A stretch of 26,073 bases of DNA from a virus. Each line of letters begins with the position of its first letter. The stretch's first letter is position 1. The notes beneath the pieces are model-generated. The model was given only the letters and a program-made list of their open reading frames with translations, was not told where the DNA came from and searched no databases. The translations under genes and the position numbers were made by a program. Shown here in pieces: positions 1 to 6,862 of this stretch. The stretch spans positions 1 through 26,073 of the IMG/VR virus record IMGVR_UViG_3300044949_002075, one strand, 5' to 3'.

Positions 1-646
1 GCCAACCTTTTTTGGCACCGTTTTTTCTTTCACCTTTGCCAGTCCAAACATATGAACTGTCTTTGAATTTATAATCAGTATATCGTAAATCCATTAGACT
101 AATTTCCCCGGTATCAATCATGATATCTAACATACGCTGATCGTCCGCCCACCGAAAGTAGCTATTGTTTTTTATGTCTAATAACAATTCAGCAAATCGA
201 TATCTAGCTTGGTCTGGAGCAAATCCCACGGCACTGGCTAAACTTCGCTGATCACGTTTGGGGGCCGTGGGAACCCAACTGCGTTGCAAGTCAGATAGAA
301 ACTGTTCTTGACTCAAGGGTTTAACCATAACACAATCAGCATCAATGTCAATCACAGGAGTTGTATCATCATAATAATCCAATACTCTTACCCATCGCAT
401 GTTAGACCAGTAAGCTCGACGTTGTTCAATGTTTTGATTGTATTCAGCCGGGGTTACCTCACTGCTTGCACTACAGTTCTCTTGAGAACTTGTCCAGGCC
501 AGATCATCTGTGGTTGCATCAAAAATATGAAAGTGCATGTGTGCCCAGGGTGCATGTTCCCTGACAGATGCATATAATATTTTGCCAAGTTGATTAAAAT
601 ACAGTGTATCGCATCCGCACATGAAACCAGGTTGAGTTATTTTCAT
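1..646 (-). CDS. Glycosyltransferase-like protein, N-terminal part (runs off left edge)
   Basis: The frame opens with ATG at 646 and stays open to base 1, giving 215 residues without a stop, so this is the N-terminal part of a longer protein. Residues 97-110 read PVIDIDADCVMVKP. A hydrophobic strand followed by a DxD-type acidic cluster (D100, D102, D104) is the usual nucleotide-sugar and metal site of GT-A fold glycosyltransferases. Residues 88-90 (VLD) and the later DDQRMLDIM stretch also suit that fold. The start overlaps the stop of the methyltransferase gene by ATGA, so the two are probably translationally coupled. The acceptor is unknown: phage DNA, a virion protein or a host glycan are all possible. 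The glycosyltransferase call rests on the DxD context alone and is moderate. Confidence 0.6.
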   Translation of the reverse strand, partial: MKITQPGFMCGCDTLYFNQLGKILYASVREHAPWAHMHFHIFDATTDDLAWTSSQENCSASSEVTPAEYNQNIEQRRAYWSNMRWVRVLDYYDDTTPVIDIDADCVMVKPLSQEQFLSDLQRSWVPTAPKRDQRSLASAVGFAPDQARYRFAELLLDIKNNSYFRWADDQRMLDIMIDTGEISLMDLRYTDYKFKDSSYVWTGKGERKNGAKKGW

Positions 647-1401
647 TGTTGACCAAACCAAGTTAGATTTTTATCCAGCCACGGCAATACCAATTCATCT
701 TGCACAACATATCCGTGACGTTGAACACTGTTGGCTGCAGATTTGGGCAGCAACCCTTGTTCAGCCAGTTGATACCAGGATGTGGTAGCAGGATCTTGAG
801 GGCCGCGATCGCTACGATATACCACAGCATGCAACCAAGGGTCGTTGGGGAACTTCTTGAAGAATCCCGATTCACAATCCCAGCCCGACACAGCCAGCAT
901 GTGAATCAAATTTACAATCGAGTAATGATAATAGCAACCTTGTGGTTGAATAAATTTCAATTTGCGATGTTCGATGTTAGTGGTCTGCGGCACAATCAAA
1001 CACAGCATGGCACCCGATTCGGCAATGTCCCACCAAAGCTTGAGAGTTTGCAGTGGATTGATTGCATATTGAAAAGCATCATGGCACCATAATACGTCAT
1101 ACTTTTTCTTTTTGGGTGTGTAGATTTGCTGTTCAAAGTTATTGCGTTGATACACAATGTTGGGATAACGATGCGCTACACTTAGGCTATCGACTAAATC
1201 CAATCCTGTGCAATTAATATTCAACGGTTGTGCATTCTCATCACGTGTGGTTCGAGTTGCCCACCATTCAAGATCTAGACCAGCGCCGCAGCCAAGATCA
1301 ATTAAAGTATCTATGCTGGCCATGAAGTCATCATGCTCGTATAGCCAATTCAGTGTTTCTAAACTGTGAGCATGACTTTGTTCGTGATTTTGAAAAAACA
1401 T
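643..1401 (-). CDS. Class I SAM-dependent methyltransferase
   Basis: The 252-residue protein has the Rossmann methyltransferase signature: motif I DLGCGAG at residues 35-41, an acidic strand-2 end in TGLDLVDS, and a motif IV-like strand YDVLWCHDAFQY followed by a helix and LCLIVP. It should transfer a methyl group from S-adenosylmethionine; the substrate cannot be read from the sequence. The frame is open upstream to 1497, but I chose the ATG at 1401 because it forms a TAATG overlap with the preceding gene and the extra 32 residues look unrelated to the fold. A GGAAGAT sequence lies about 13 bases upstream. The stop overlaps the start of the glycosyltransferase-like gene, which suggests the pair acts on the same substrate. 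That link is inference. Confidence 0.75.
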   Translation of the reverse strand: MFFQNHEQSHAHSLETLNWLYEHDDFMASIDTLIDLGCGAGLDLEWWATRTTRDENAQPLNINCTGLDLVDSLSVAHRYPNIVYQRNNFEQQIYTPKKKKYDVLWCHDAFQYAINPLQTLKLWWDIAESGAMLCLIVPQTTNIEHRKLKFIQPQGCYYHYSIVNLIHMLAVSGWDCESGFFKKFPNDPWLHAVVYRSDRGPQDPATTSWYQLAEQGLLPKSAANSVQRHGYVVQDELVLPWLDKNLTWFGQQ

Positions 1402-1853
1402 TATATTGTTATATCTTCCATGCCTGCTGCGCGGAGTCTCACAATATGGCCCATTTGCCACTGTTTTGTTTCGAGACCCTTCATGATGCCCAGCCACTTG
1501 TTTCTCAGCAATGCAACTTCGTTGATTATGGTTTCAAAGTCAACAACTTCATCTTCGCCGTCCACATACTTTTCAGCGTCGCGGCTGGTGAGTGCTCGTG
1601 CATAAGCTTCCAAATATTTTTGGAAATGCTTTCTGCGAATTTTTCTCAATTGAATATTGAGATAATTCAATACAGCTTCAATCTCTTGTAGTTGATTAAA
1701 ACGATGCTCAGTGACTCCCGGCAACTCTTTGATATTGCGTTCCACTACTCCACCGATGCGGCACTCAGATTTAGCAGATTGCAGTTCATTCTCGTAGTGA
1801 GCAATGAAATCTGGCACATTGCCAAGATCAGATACCACTTTGTTATACCACAT
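1401..1853 (-). CDS. uvsY: UvsY-like recombination mediator
   Basis: The 150-residue protein is helical and charged. Its layout resembles T4 UvsY (137 residues): a basic helix (residues ~70-95, LRKIRRKHFQKYLEAYARAL), a short acidic linker (KYVDGEDEV) and a C-terminal helix ending in a conserved-looking WQMGHIVRLRAAGMED. In T4, UvsY loads UvsX recombinase onto ssDNA covered by gp32, and here uvsX and gp32 lie just upstream in the same transcription direction. The ATG at 1853 was chosen over a TTG at 1889, because the 12 extra residues would be encoded by the inverted repeat at 1875-1901. No good Shine-Dalgarno precedes 1853. The assignment rests on pattern and context rather than an alignment. 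Confidence 0.6.
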   Translation of the reverse strand: MWYNKVVSDLGNVPDFIAHYENELQSAKSECRIGGVVERNIKELPGVTEHRFNQLQEIEAVLNYLNIQLRKIRRKHFQKYLEAYARALTSRDAEKYVDGEDEVVDFETIINEVALLRNKWLGIMKGLETKQWQMGHIVRLRAAGMEDITI

Positions 1854-1874
1854 GTTATTTTTGGCTGTTAAATG

Positions 1875-1901
1875 ACAACAACAGGACAAGCCTGTTGTTG
1901 T
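1875..1901 (-). terminator. Intergenic hairpin (11-bp perfect stem) between the acidic-protein gene and uvsY
   Basis: The arms ACAACAACAGG (1875-1885) and CCTGTTGTTGT (1891-1901) are perfectly complementary with a five-base loop. The hairpin lies in the 65-base gap between the stop at 1919 and the uvsY ATG at 1853. On the minus strand it is followed by TCATTTAACAG, which is not a real T tract, so it may be a weak terminator, an RNA-stability element or a translational control element for uvsY rather than a classical terminator. Confidence 0.45.
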
Positions 1902-1918
1902 TCAAAGCTGTTGTTTGA

Positions 1919-2182
1919 TTAGTTTTCCCAATCTCGATCAAAGTCTGATTCATCGTCGTCTTCATCTTCTTCATACTCTGATTCGTCCTCGCCTTGATCT
2001 AAATAGTTGCTTAGAGCAAGCTTGATGTCCTTGTCTCCAGAAAATGCAGACTTGATATCATCGACATCACAATCGTTATCAATCAAGATACTGACCACTG
2101 TTTCAGCTGCTTCGGCTCGATCCACAGTGTTTACGTATCGCTTTAATTCGCCCCAAATTTCACTTGCTACTGTTTCGTGCAT
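1919..2182 (-). CDS. Small acidic protein, function unknown
   Basis: This 87-residue protein begins with an amphipathic helical part (residues 1-60) and ends in a very acidic tail (residues ~64-87, dominated by D and E with one R and a final WEN). I do not recognise the family. Its start overlaps the uvsX stop by TAATG, and the uvsX 3' end supplies a strong Shine-Dalgarno (GGAGGA), so it is translationally coupled to uvsX. Sitting between uvsX and uvsY, it could be a small modulator of recombination. An acidic tail can mimic DNA or bind a basic partner, but that is only inference. Confidence 0.7.
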   Translation of the reverse strand: MHETVASEIWGELKRYVNTVDRAEAAETVVSILIDNDCDVDDIKSAFSGDKDIKLALSNYLDQGEDESEYEEDEDDDESDFDRDWEN

Positions 2183-3240
2183 TATGCCTCCTCCGAATCC
2201 TCAGTGATACTTACCGCTTCTTTATGATTTCCGAAGTCTTTCATCACAGTGTCAAGACAACCATCGTCGTTCTTTTCCCAGGCTTTGCGGAACTTCTTGA
2301 TGATCTCGCCGTCGCTGGTAGTAAACACCAAGCTGTTGCCTTCGCGTTTGAGCATGCCTTTTTTCTCAATCAAGTCCACAAGACCACTGTAAGGGCTCAT
2401 ACCGGTCTCATAGGGAATCTTGACCTGCACGCCTTCAAAGGGCTTGGCATAGCGTGTTTTCATTACTTTACAGGCGGCACGAATACCCATGACGTCAGTG
2501 ATTTTGTTGCCGTCTTCGTCTTCTTTGAGCTTGAGTTTTTTCATGGCTACAACAATAGAGCTGGCATAGATAAAGCCTTGACCACCCGAAATCTTGTCAT
2601 CAGGATCAAACATGTCCTGGCTTGCGTATGTGTGATTGGTGCATACAAGACCAACATTGTAACTACCAAACATGTTCACACAGTTACGAACCAGTGCGGT
2701 CAGTGCCTTAGGCTTACGGCCTAGGTCACCTTTTAAGTCACCGCTGTCAAATTGATTGATATCAGTGGGTGTGAGCAACATGCCCAAGCTGTCAATCACA
2801 AACAATACCTTGGGACGCTCGCCATCGGGCAAGCCTTTATAGTCGCTCATGAATGTCGAAATGGTCTTTGCCACGTCGTCGATCATGGCCATGCTGAGTT
2901 TGAGCAGTTTTGAGTCACTGGTGTCGACACCCAGGGCTTTGAGCCAATCTTCGTCCAGTGCGTTTTCTGAGTCAATCAACACCACAAAGATGCCTTGCTC
3001 TTGTGCGTGTTTGATAATGTTGCCAGAGCAGATGTATGACTTACCTGCACCAGAGTCACCGGCAAACACAGTGACCTTGCCCAAGGGAATGCCACGGTTA
3101 AAGTCGCCTGAGATCAAGTAGTTCAAGGCATAGTTGCCTGTGGAGATCCAGTCAGTGGGATCATTGAAGCCAATACTTAGGCCGTCAATGCTTTTGGTAA
3201 TTTCCTTGCGGAATTTTGAAACGTCAAATGGTTTTGCCAT
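2182..3240 (-). CDS. uvsX: UvsX, RecA-family recombinase
   Basis: The 352-residue protein has a RecA/UvsX core. The Walker A motif GDSGAGKS is at residues 61-68, the Walker B strand VLFVIDSLGML at about 145-155, and a SGGQGFIYASS stretch lies in the position of the DNA-binding loop and subunit interface. It should form a presynaptic filament on ssDNA and catalyse strand exchange for recombination-dependent replication and repair, helped by UvsY and gp32, both encoded nearby. T4 UvsX is slightly longer (about 390 residues). Its C-terminus here is acidic (EDSEEA), as is common in RecA-family proteins. AAGAGGCAACC precedes the ATG and provides the Shine-Dalgarno, overlapping the stop of the gene before it. 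Confidence 0.93.
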   Translation of the reverse strand: MAKPFDVSKFRKEITKSIDGLSIGFNDPTDWISTGNYALNYLISGDFNRGIPLGKVTVFAGDSGAGKSYICSGNIIKHAQEQGIFVVLIDSENALDEDWLKALGVDTSDSKLLKLSMAMIDDVAKTISTFMSDYKGLPDGERPKVLFVIDSLGMLLTPTDINQFDSGDLKGDLGRKPKALTALVRNCVNMFGSYNVGLVCTNHTYASQDMFDPDDKISGGQGFIYASSIVVAMKKLKLKEDEDGNKITDVMGIRAACKVMKTRYAKPFEGVQVKIPYETGMSPYSGLVDLIEKKGMLKREGNSLVFTTSDGEIIKKFRKAWEKNDDGCLDTVMKDFGNHKEAVSITEDSEEA

Positions 3241-3249
3241 GGTTGCCTC

Positions 3250-4158
3250 TTAGTGTAAAATAATTTTTGCTCGATTTTTATCTCGTGAATTTCGATACAA
3301 AATTTTTCTGTAATCAAAAAGATTTTGTTCTAAATTTTGTAAATTTCCAATCGGAATCTGTTCGCCGATCAATTTGATTCCGTGCTGTTTTGCCCACAAC
3401 TGAGATTCTTGACTGAACGGCACAGTCTCGGGTCGATTCAAATTTACCTGAAATGCAAACTCAAGTGATTCATAATTGTAATGATCTTTGAATTCTAATT
3501 TGGTATCAAAGAATCGAAATTTATTATAATATTGTCGCCCTACATAGGTATATCCAAACGAAAAATTTATCACATCGTTGTTGGTAATCATTGAATCCAC
3601 AAACGGATTTTCAAAAACTTCCCATTTGGTGTCAGCTTTGAACTCGAGGTTTGATTTGTCAAAAGACCACTCTAGTCTGTGAACCCCCATGTTTACTTCT
3701 TCGTAGGGATATATGTATCCAAGTTTTTCTAACACCGCAGCAATCTTGGGAAATCTAATTTCATCAGGATACATGTCATGCAATTGATTTCCTAACCTGG
3801 CCTGAGCCGAAACATTGCTAAATCTCAGTTTGTCAATGTCCACAGTGTGCTGTTGGCTCAATGCCCAATCGCAATGAGTTTTGTTTAGAAAATTTTGTTC
3901 AAGATAATTTTCTAAATTTGTCTGTTGATCTAATTTTATTCCGATTAGATCATACAATACTTCATTGGTCTTGGTGATTGCCCAGTGCAGATGTGCTAAT
4001 TTTCTGTCAATATCTCTTTGCAGCACTCCATCATTGACAAATGAATTTTGAGATTGTTGATTACTCTTATCAACAAAAAATTCAAGAAGCTCGTGATTAT
4101 ACTTTACTTCAAAAGGCAAAGTATCGCCAGATTTGTCAAATATCAATGAAAATTTCAT
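3250..4158 (-). CDS. Conserved-looking protein of unknown function between gp32 and uvsX
   Basis: This 302-residue soluble protein has no signal peptide or membrane segment. It is rich in N, F, Y and Q. The most structured-looking part is the C-terminal half: a beta-rich aromatic region (FGYTYVGRQYYNKF, then DHYNYESLEFAFQV) followed by a helical basic tail (DYRKILYRNSRDKNRAK). I do not recognise a family. The gene is visibly richer in A+T than gp32 and uvsX on either side, which may mark a later insertion. There is no Shine-Dalgarno before the ATG; instead a strong GC hairpin (4166-4186) ends seven bases upstream. Its stop lies nine bases before the uvsX start. Confidence 0.75.
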   Translation of the reverse strand: MKFSLIFDKSGDTLPFEVKYNHELLEFFVDKSNQQSQNSFVNDGVLQRDIDRKLAHLHWAITKTNEVLYDLIGIKLDQQTNLENYLEQNFLNKTHCDWALSQQHTVDIDKLRFSNVSAQARLGNQLHDMYPDEIRFPKIAAVLEKLGYIYPYEEVNMGVHRLEWSFDKSNLEFKADTKWEVFENPFVDSMITNNDVINFSFGYTYVGRQYYNKFRFFDTKLEFKDHYNYESLEFAFQVNLNRPETVPFSQESQLWAKQHGIKLIGEQIPIGNLQNLEQNLFDYRKILYRNSRDKNRAKIILH

Positions 4159-4165
4159 GTCAAAT

Positions 4166-4186
4166 GGGCCCGGGGATACCGGGCCC
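4166..4186 (-). terminator. GC-rich hairpin after gp32
   Basis: Arms GGGCCCGG (4166-4173) and CCGGGCCC (4179-4186) form a perfect 8-bp stem with a five-base loop, eight bases beyond the gp32 stop codon. On the minus strand the stem is followed by ATTTGAC, so the T tract is short. It could stop or slow transcription after gp32, or protect the gp32 mRNA 3' end. It also sits directly in front of the next start codon at 4158, where it would obstruct ribosome loading. Confidence 0.55.
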
Positions 4187-4193
4187 TTGTGCT

Positions 4194-5198
4194 TTACTTG
4201 GCTTGACGAGCACGAATCATAGCCAGGATGTCTTCGGCTTTCTGCGTGGGCTTGGCAGCAGTTTGAACTGGTGCTGCGGCAGCTGGCGCATCGTCATCTT
4301 CCCAGGGCTGAGTTTCTGCCTTGGCAACAGGGGCAGGCTTGGCTGCTGGTGCTGCTCTGGGTGCGTCCTCATCGGCATGATCGGTGCTGCTGGCGCTGTT
4401 GCTGGGTGCCTGAACACCTGCAGGGCGGAAGTATTGACCCCAACGCTCAGTGTCGTAAGGCTGACCGTCAACTGATGCTTCAAACATTTCTTTGATAACA
4501 CGCAGTTCAACATCGCCGGGACGCTTGGGCAAGAAGGTGTTCAAGTCAAACAAGCCGTGTGCTTCAATAGCTGCTTGTTCAACTTCGGTGAGTGCACTTT
4601 CCTTGCGAGCCCACTTTGAGGTAGAGTAGTCAGCATAACCGCCCTTGCTGGTCTTGGTGATACGGAAGTCCAGACCACGCAGGAAGTCAGTGGGCAGTTC
4701 TTCAGTTTCGGGATCCATCAACACAGCCTTGATGGTTGCAAACAGCTGAGGGCCAATGATGAACTTGCGGATGGGGTTGTCTGGGGTAGTGTCATCAGCA
4801 ATGGGGTTCTCACGAACAAAACCTTGCATGATGTAGCTACGCTTTTTCCAATATTTGCGACCTTGATCTTCAAGACTCTTGTCTTTGAACCAGGTGCGAA
4901 CTTCTGCCAAAATTGGGCAGGCATTGGGTTCCCACATTTCCACGCAGGGAACTTGAACCATTACTTGCTTGCTATCCATTTCGCCTTTGATGCCAGCAAA
5001 TGGCAGACGAATCATTTGACGTTCCACCCAGAAAAATGTGTTCTTTGAGTTACTGTCGGGGAGGAATCGAATGGTGCACGATTGCCCTTCCTCCATGTTC
5101 CAATGCGGGTAAATTGATCGATCCCCGCCGGTGGATTGCCCACCTTGTTTGTTTTCAGCTGCCTGTAGTCGTGCTCGAATTTCTGCTAAAGATGCCAT
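4194..5198 (-). CDS. 32: gp32-like single-stranded DNA-binding protein
   Basis: The 334-residue protein matches the gp32 layout: a short helical N-terminus (residues 2-16), an aromatic and basic core (e.g. FFWVERQMIRLPF, RKYWKKRSYIMQGFV) that would bind ssDNA, and a long Ala/Pro-rich acidic tail from about residue 265 with EDDD at 300-303, the usual docking site for replication partners. Cysteines C85 and C94 sit where T4 gp32 has its zinc ribbon, but I see no full set of four ligands (only C41, C85 and C94), so zinc binding may differ. The start at 5198 was chosen because AAGGAG lies eight bases upstream, although the frame is open to 5279. It coats ssDNA during replication and recombination. 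The 95-base leader contains repeats that may serve autoregulation. Confidence 0.88.
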   Translation of the reverse strand: MASLAEIRARLQAAENKQGGQSTGGDRSIYPHWNMEEGQSCTIRFLPDSNSKNTFFWVERQMIRLPFAGIKGEMDSKQVMVQVPCVEMWEPNACPILAEVRTWFKDKSLEDQGRKYWKKRSYIMQGFVRENPIADDTTPDNPIRKFIIGPQLFATIKAVLMDPETEELPTDFLRGLDFRITKTSKGGYADYSTSKWARKESALTEVEQAAIEAHGLFDLNTFLPKRPGDVELRVIKEMFEASVDGQPYDTERWGQYFRPAGVQAPSNSASSTDHADEDAPRAAPAAKPAPVAKAETQPWEDDDAPAAAAPVQTAAKPTQKAEDILAMIRARQAK

Positions 5199-5216
5199 AG
5201 TATTTCTCCTTAAAAA

Positions 5217-5264
5217 GTTGCCTATGTAGTGTTGCCTATCTAAAAATTTAGATTCTAGTTGCCT
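5217..5264 (-). repeat. Three AGGCAAC repeats around an AU palindrome in the gp32 leader
   Basis: On the mRNA strand AGGCAAC occurs at 5264-5258, 5237-5231 and 5223-5217, the latter two as AUAGGCAAC. A 14-base palindrome TCTAAAAATTTAGA (5239-5252) lies between the first and second copies. The last copy is eight bases from the AAGGAG Shine-Dalgarno. T4 gp32 is known to repress its own translation by binding its mRNA leader, so this is a candidate translational operator. The same AGGCAAC also forms the uvsX ribosome-binding site. Scattered copies occur in coding sequence too, so the heptamer alone is not specific. Confidence 0.5.
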
Positions 5265-5280
5265 GTGACACACAAACAAG

Positions 5281-5313
5281 AAAGCGCATACACCAAGCTA
5301 GTATATGCGCTTT
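5281..5313 (-). terminator. Hairpin upstream of gp32, probable terminator of the preceding gene
   Basis: AAAGCGCATA (5281-5290) and TATGCGCTTT (5304-5313) form a perfect 10-bp stem with a 13-base loop. On the minus strand the stem is followed by CTTGTTTG, a moderate U-rich tail. It lies 28 bases past the stop of the 501-residue gene and would separate its transcripts from gp32. The -10 box of the gp32 promoter lies in the loop and upstream arm, so RNA started there lacks that arm. Confidence 0.6.
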
Positions 5314-5328
5314 ATGTCTCGGTGTCAA
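5300..5328 (-). promoter_or_regulatory. Sigma70-type promoter for gp32
   Basis: On the minus strand TTGACA (5328-5323) and TATACT (5305-5300) are separated by 17 bases, a near-consensus host sigma70 promoter. The predicted start is near 5293, giving a leader of about 95 bases before the gp32 ATG. It probably gives early or middle expression of gp32 and perhaps of uvsX and uvsY downstream. Confidence 0.65.
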
Positions 5329-5331
5329 GAG

Positions 5332-5339
5332 TATTTATG
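5332..5339 (-). promoter_or_regulatory. T4-late-type promoter box upstream of gp32
   Basis: CATAAATA on the minus strand matches the T4 late consensus TATAAATA at 7 of 8 bases. It lies just upstream of the sigma70 -35 box, so gp32 may have stacked early and late promoters. A late transcript would begin near 5326 and would include the hairpin at 5281-5313. Confidence 0.5.
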
Positions 5340-5341
5340 AA

Positions 5342-6847
5342 TTACTTCCCCAAAGCAATTTTTTTCAGTCTGGCCAGCTCGTCGCTTTCTTCCAGTCCAA
5401 AGTTGGTCCAGTTGCCCGAGTATTCGTAGATGCCACATTCTTCGAGGCCATGCTTGGGACAATGCTCCCCGGCTTCGGTCATGTTGCACTGAGCTTCTTC
5501 GATAGAACTCAGATCGTCGGCTTCTTTCATGCTCTGAGCAGCTTGATCTGCCTGTGATGCAACAGGCTGTTCGGGTTTGGTTGTTTGTAGTTGACCCAGC
5601 ACTACTTCAATATCGGGACTTTGATCAGATAGCTCTTGCATGCGAGCCATCACTATGCTGCGAGCATCAGCATCAGCATTGGCATCAGCAAGCTCGTGCA
5701 GTCTGTCAAACAGTTCGTCGTCGCCCAAAACATCATACAATTGTTCCGTGGCATTGGTTGCATCTGCTCCCACTGGGAAGTTCTTGCTCAACAAATCAAT
5801 CAATGTTTGTTTTTGTTCTGGTGTTTCGGGCAAGGCCCAGGTGCCCTCGGCCAAATTGTTGATCCAGGATTCAAAAATTTGTGTTTCTTTCATGGCAGCT
5901 GCCTCCTGTGTTATACGAGCCAGAATTGGCAAGGCTTCTTCGATTCTGTGATCAATTGTTTGCTTCACAAACAAATCTTTGATGTCTTCGATCACAATGT
6001 CGCCCTCGGTTACTTCAGCGGGGGCCCAGCTCTCAAAATAGGCTTTGTAGCCTCGTCCCGATCCCAAATGCTTGAGAATGCTGTGCATGTTTCGATAGTA
6101 AGCATCAGTTTGCTCCACTAGATTTTTGGTATCGCCTTCGAAAATTTGTCCCGAATTGGCTCTGCGAAAACGACTCAACACTGCCAGTTGTTCAACAATT
6201 TCGTTGATGTGTGTTCCACGAGCGTCATAAGGAGTTCCGCCCTGACGCACATGTTCCAGCATGGCCTTGGCCGCAGTCAAGCTGCGAGTTTTCATTTTGA
6301 ATCTCTCGCCGTGAGCTGTTTCCAAAAAGATACTGTCTATGTAACGAAAACGTGCTTCGCCTTCGCCCAAGGACTTTTTGTGTTTGATCAAAATTCGAGC
6401 TTCTGTGGGTGCGCCACTCCAACTTGTGGCTCCACGACCCTGCCAGCTTTCCAGCAGGCCTTCTGTGATGGACGCTTGACTTTGACGAACAAATTTTTCT
6501 TTGTTGATGTTTTCTGGTTGAAAATTTAAAAAATTCTTGGTTGCAAGTTGTTTGAGTTGATACATGAACTCAAACCAATCAGTTTTGTCTTGCCCTTCCA
6601 TGGTTTTACCAATGTTGTCCCCAAACATCAACGTAATGTCCTTGCTGTTGACATAGATCACCACGGTGCCGTAGTTTTTGCCCGATTGCGGAACATAGTC
6701 AAACACAAATTTATCAGCCGCACTGTTGTCTGGATCGCCGTTGTCGTCCACCGGGGATCTATCTGTTTTACTGTCTTTTGCTTCGACATTGAAGTTTTTA
6801 GTGACCAAAAGATCAAAAAGTTGTTGGGATGCTGTATTCGTTGACAT
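5342..6847 (-). CDS. Large phage protein of unknown function with C-terminal Cys/His module
   Basis: This 501-residue protein follows the terminase. Residues 40-130 look globular (FVFDYVPQ, TVVIYVNSKDITLMFG). The rest is helical and acidic, with stretches such as ADANADADARS. Near the C-terminus C453, C462, H465 and C470 (CPKHGLEEC) could form a zinc site, followed by a short helix SDELARLKKIALG. I do not recognise a catalytic motif. The position after gp17 and the acidic helical character could suit a virion or scaffold-related role, but this is inference. I chose the ATG at 6847: it is eleven bases past the terminase stop and directly behind a late promoter box. The upstream 14 residues to 6889 would overlap the terminase. 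No Shine-Dalgarno is present. Confidence 0.75.
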   Translation of the reverse strand: MSTNTASQQLFDLLVTKNFNVEAKDSKTDRSPVDDNGDPDNSAADKFVFDYVPQSGKNYGTVVIYVNSKDITLMFGDNIGKTMEGQDKTDWFEFMYQLKQLATKNFLNFQPENINKEKFVRQSQASITEGLLESWQGRGATSWSGAPTEARILIKHKKSLGEGEARFRYIDSIFLETAHGERFKMKTRSLTAAKAMLEHVRQGGTPYDARGTHINEIVEQLAVLSRFRRANSGQIFEGDTKNLVEQTDAYYRNMHSILKHLGSGRGYKAYFESWAPAEVTEGDIVIEDIKDLFVKQTIDHRIEEALPILARITQEAAAMKETQIFESWINNLAEGTWALPETPEQKQTLIDLLSKNFPVGADATNATEQLYDVLGDDELFDRLHELADANADADARSIVMARMQELSDQSPDIEVVLGQLQTTKPEQPVASQADQAAQSMKEADDLSSIEEAQCNMTEAGEHCPKHGLEECGIYEYSGNWTNFGLEESDELARLKKIALGK

Positions 6848-6854
6848 AGTCTTA

Positions 6855-6862
6855 TATTTAGC
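6855..6862 (-). promoter_or_regulatory. Late promoter box containing the terminase stop codon
   Basis: GCTAAATA on the minus strand contains the TAA stop of the large terminase (6860-6858). If spaced as in T4 (octamer at -13 to -6), transcription would begin at about 6849, two bases before the ATG at 6847, giving an almost leaderless mRNA. Confidence 0.5.

Noticed and set aside
1402-1497. N-terminal extension of the methyltransferase to 1497
   Set aside because: It would overlap uvsY by 97 bases; the ATG at 1401 gives a TAATG junction and starts just before the fold.
2164-2724. 186-residue plus-strand open frame antisense to uvsX
   Set aside because: It lies entirely opposite uvsX, which has clear motifs; no ribosome-binding site or domain supports it.
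4278-4290. Zinc ribbon in gp32 as in T4
   Set aside because: Only three cysteines (C41, C85, C94) are visible and no suitable His, so I did not claim metal binding.
5199-5279. N-terminal extension of gp32 to 5279
   Set aside because: The AAGGAG site and usual gp32 N-terminus point to 5198; the extension covers leader repeats.
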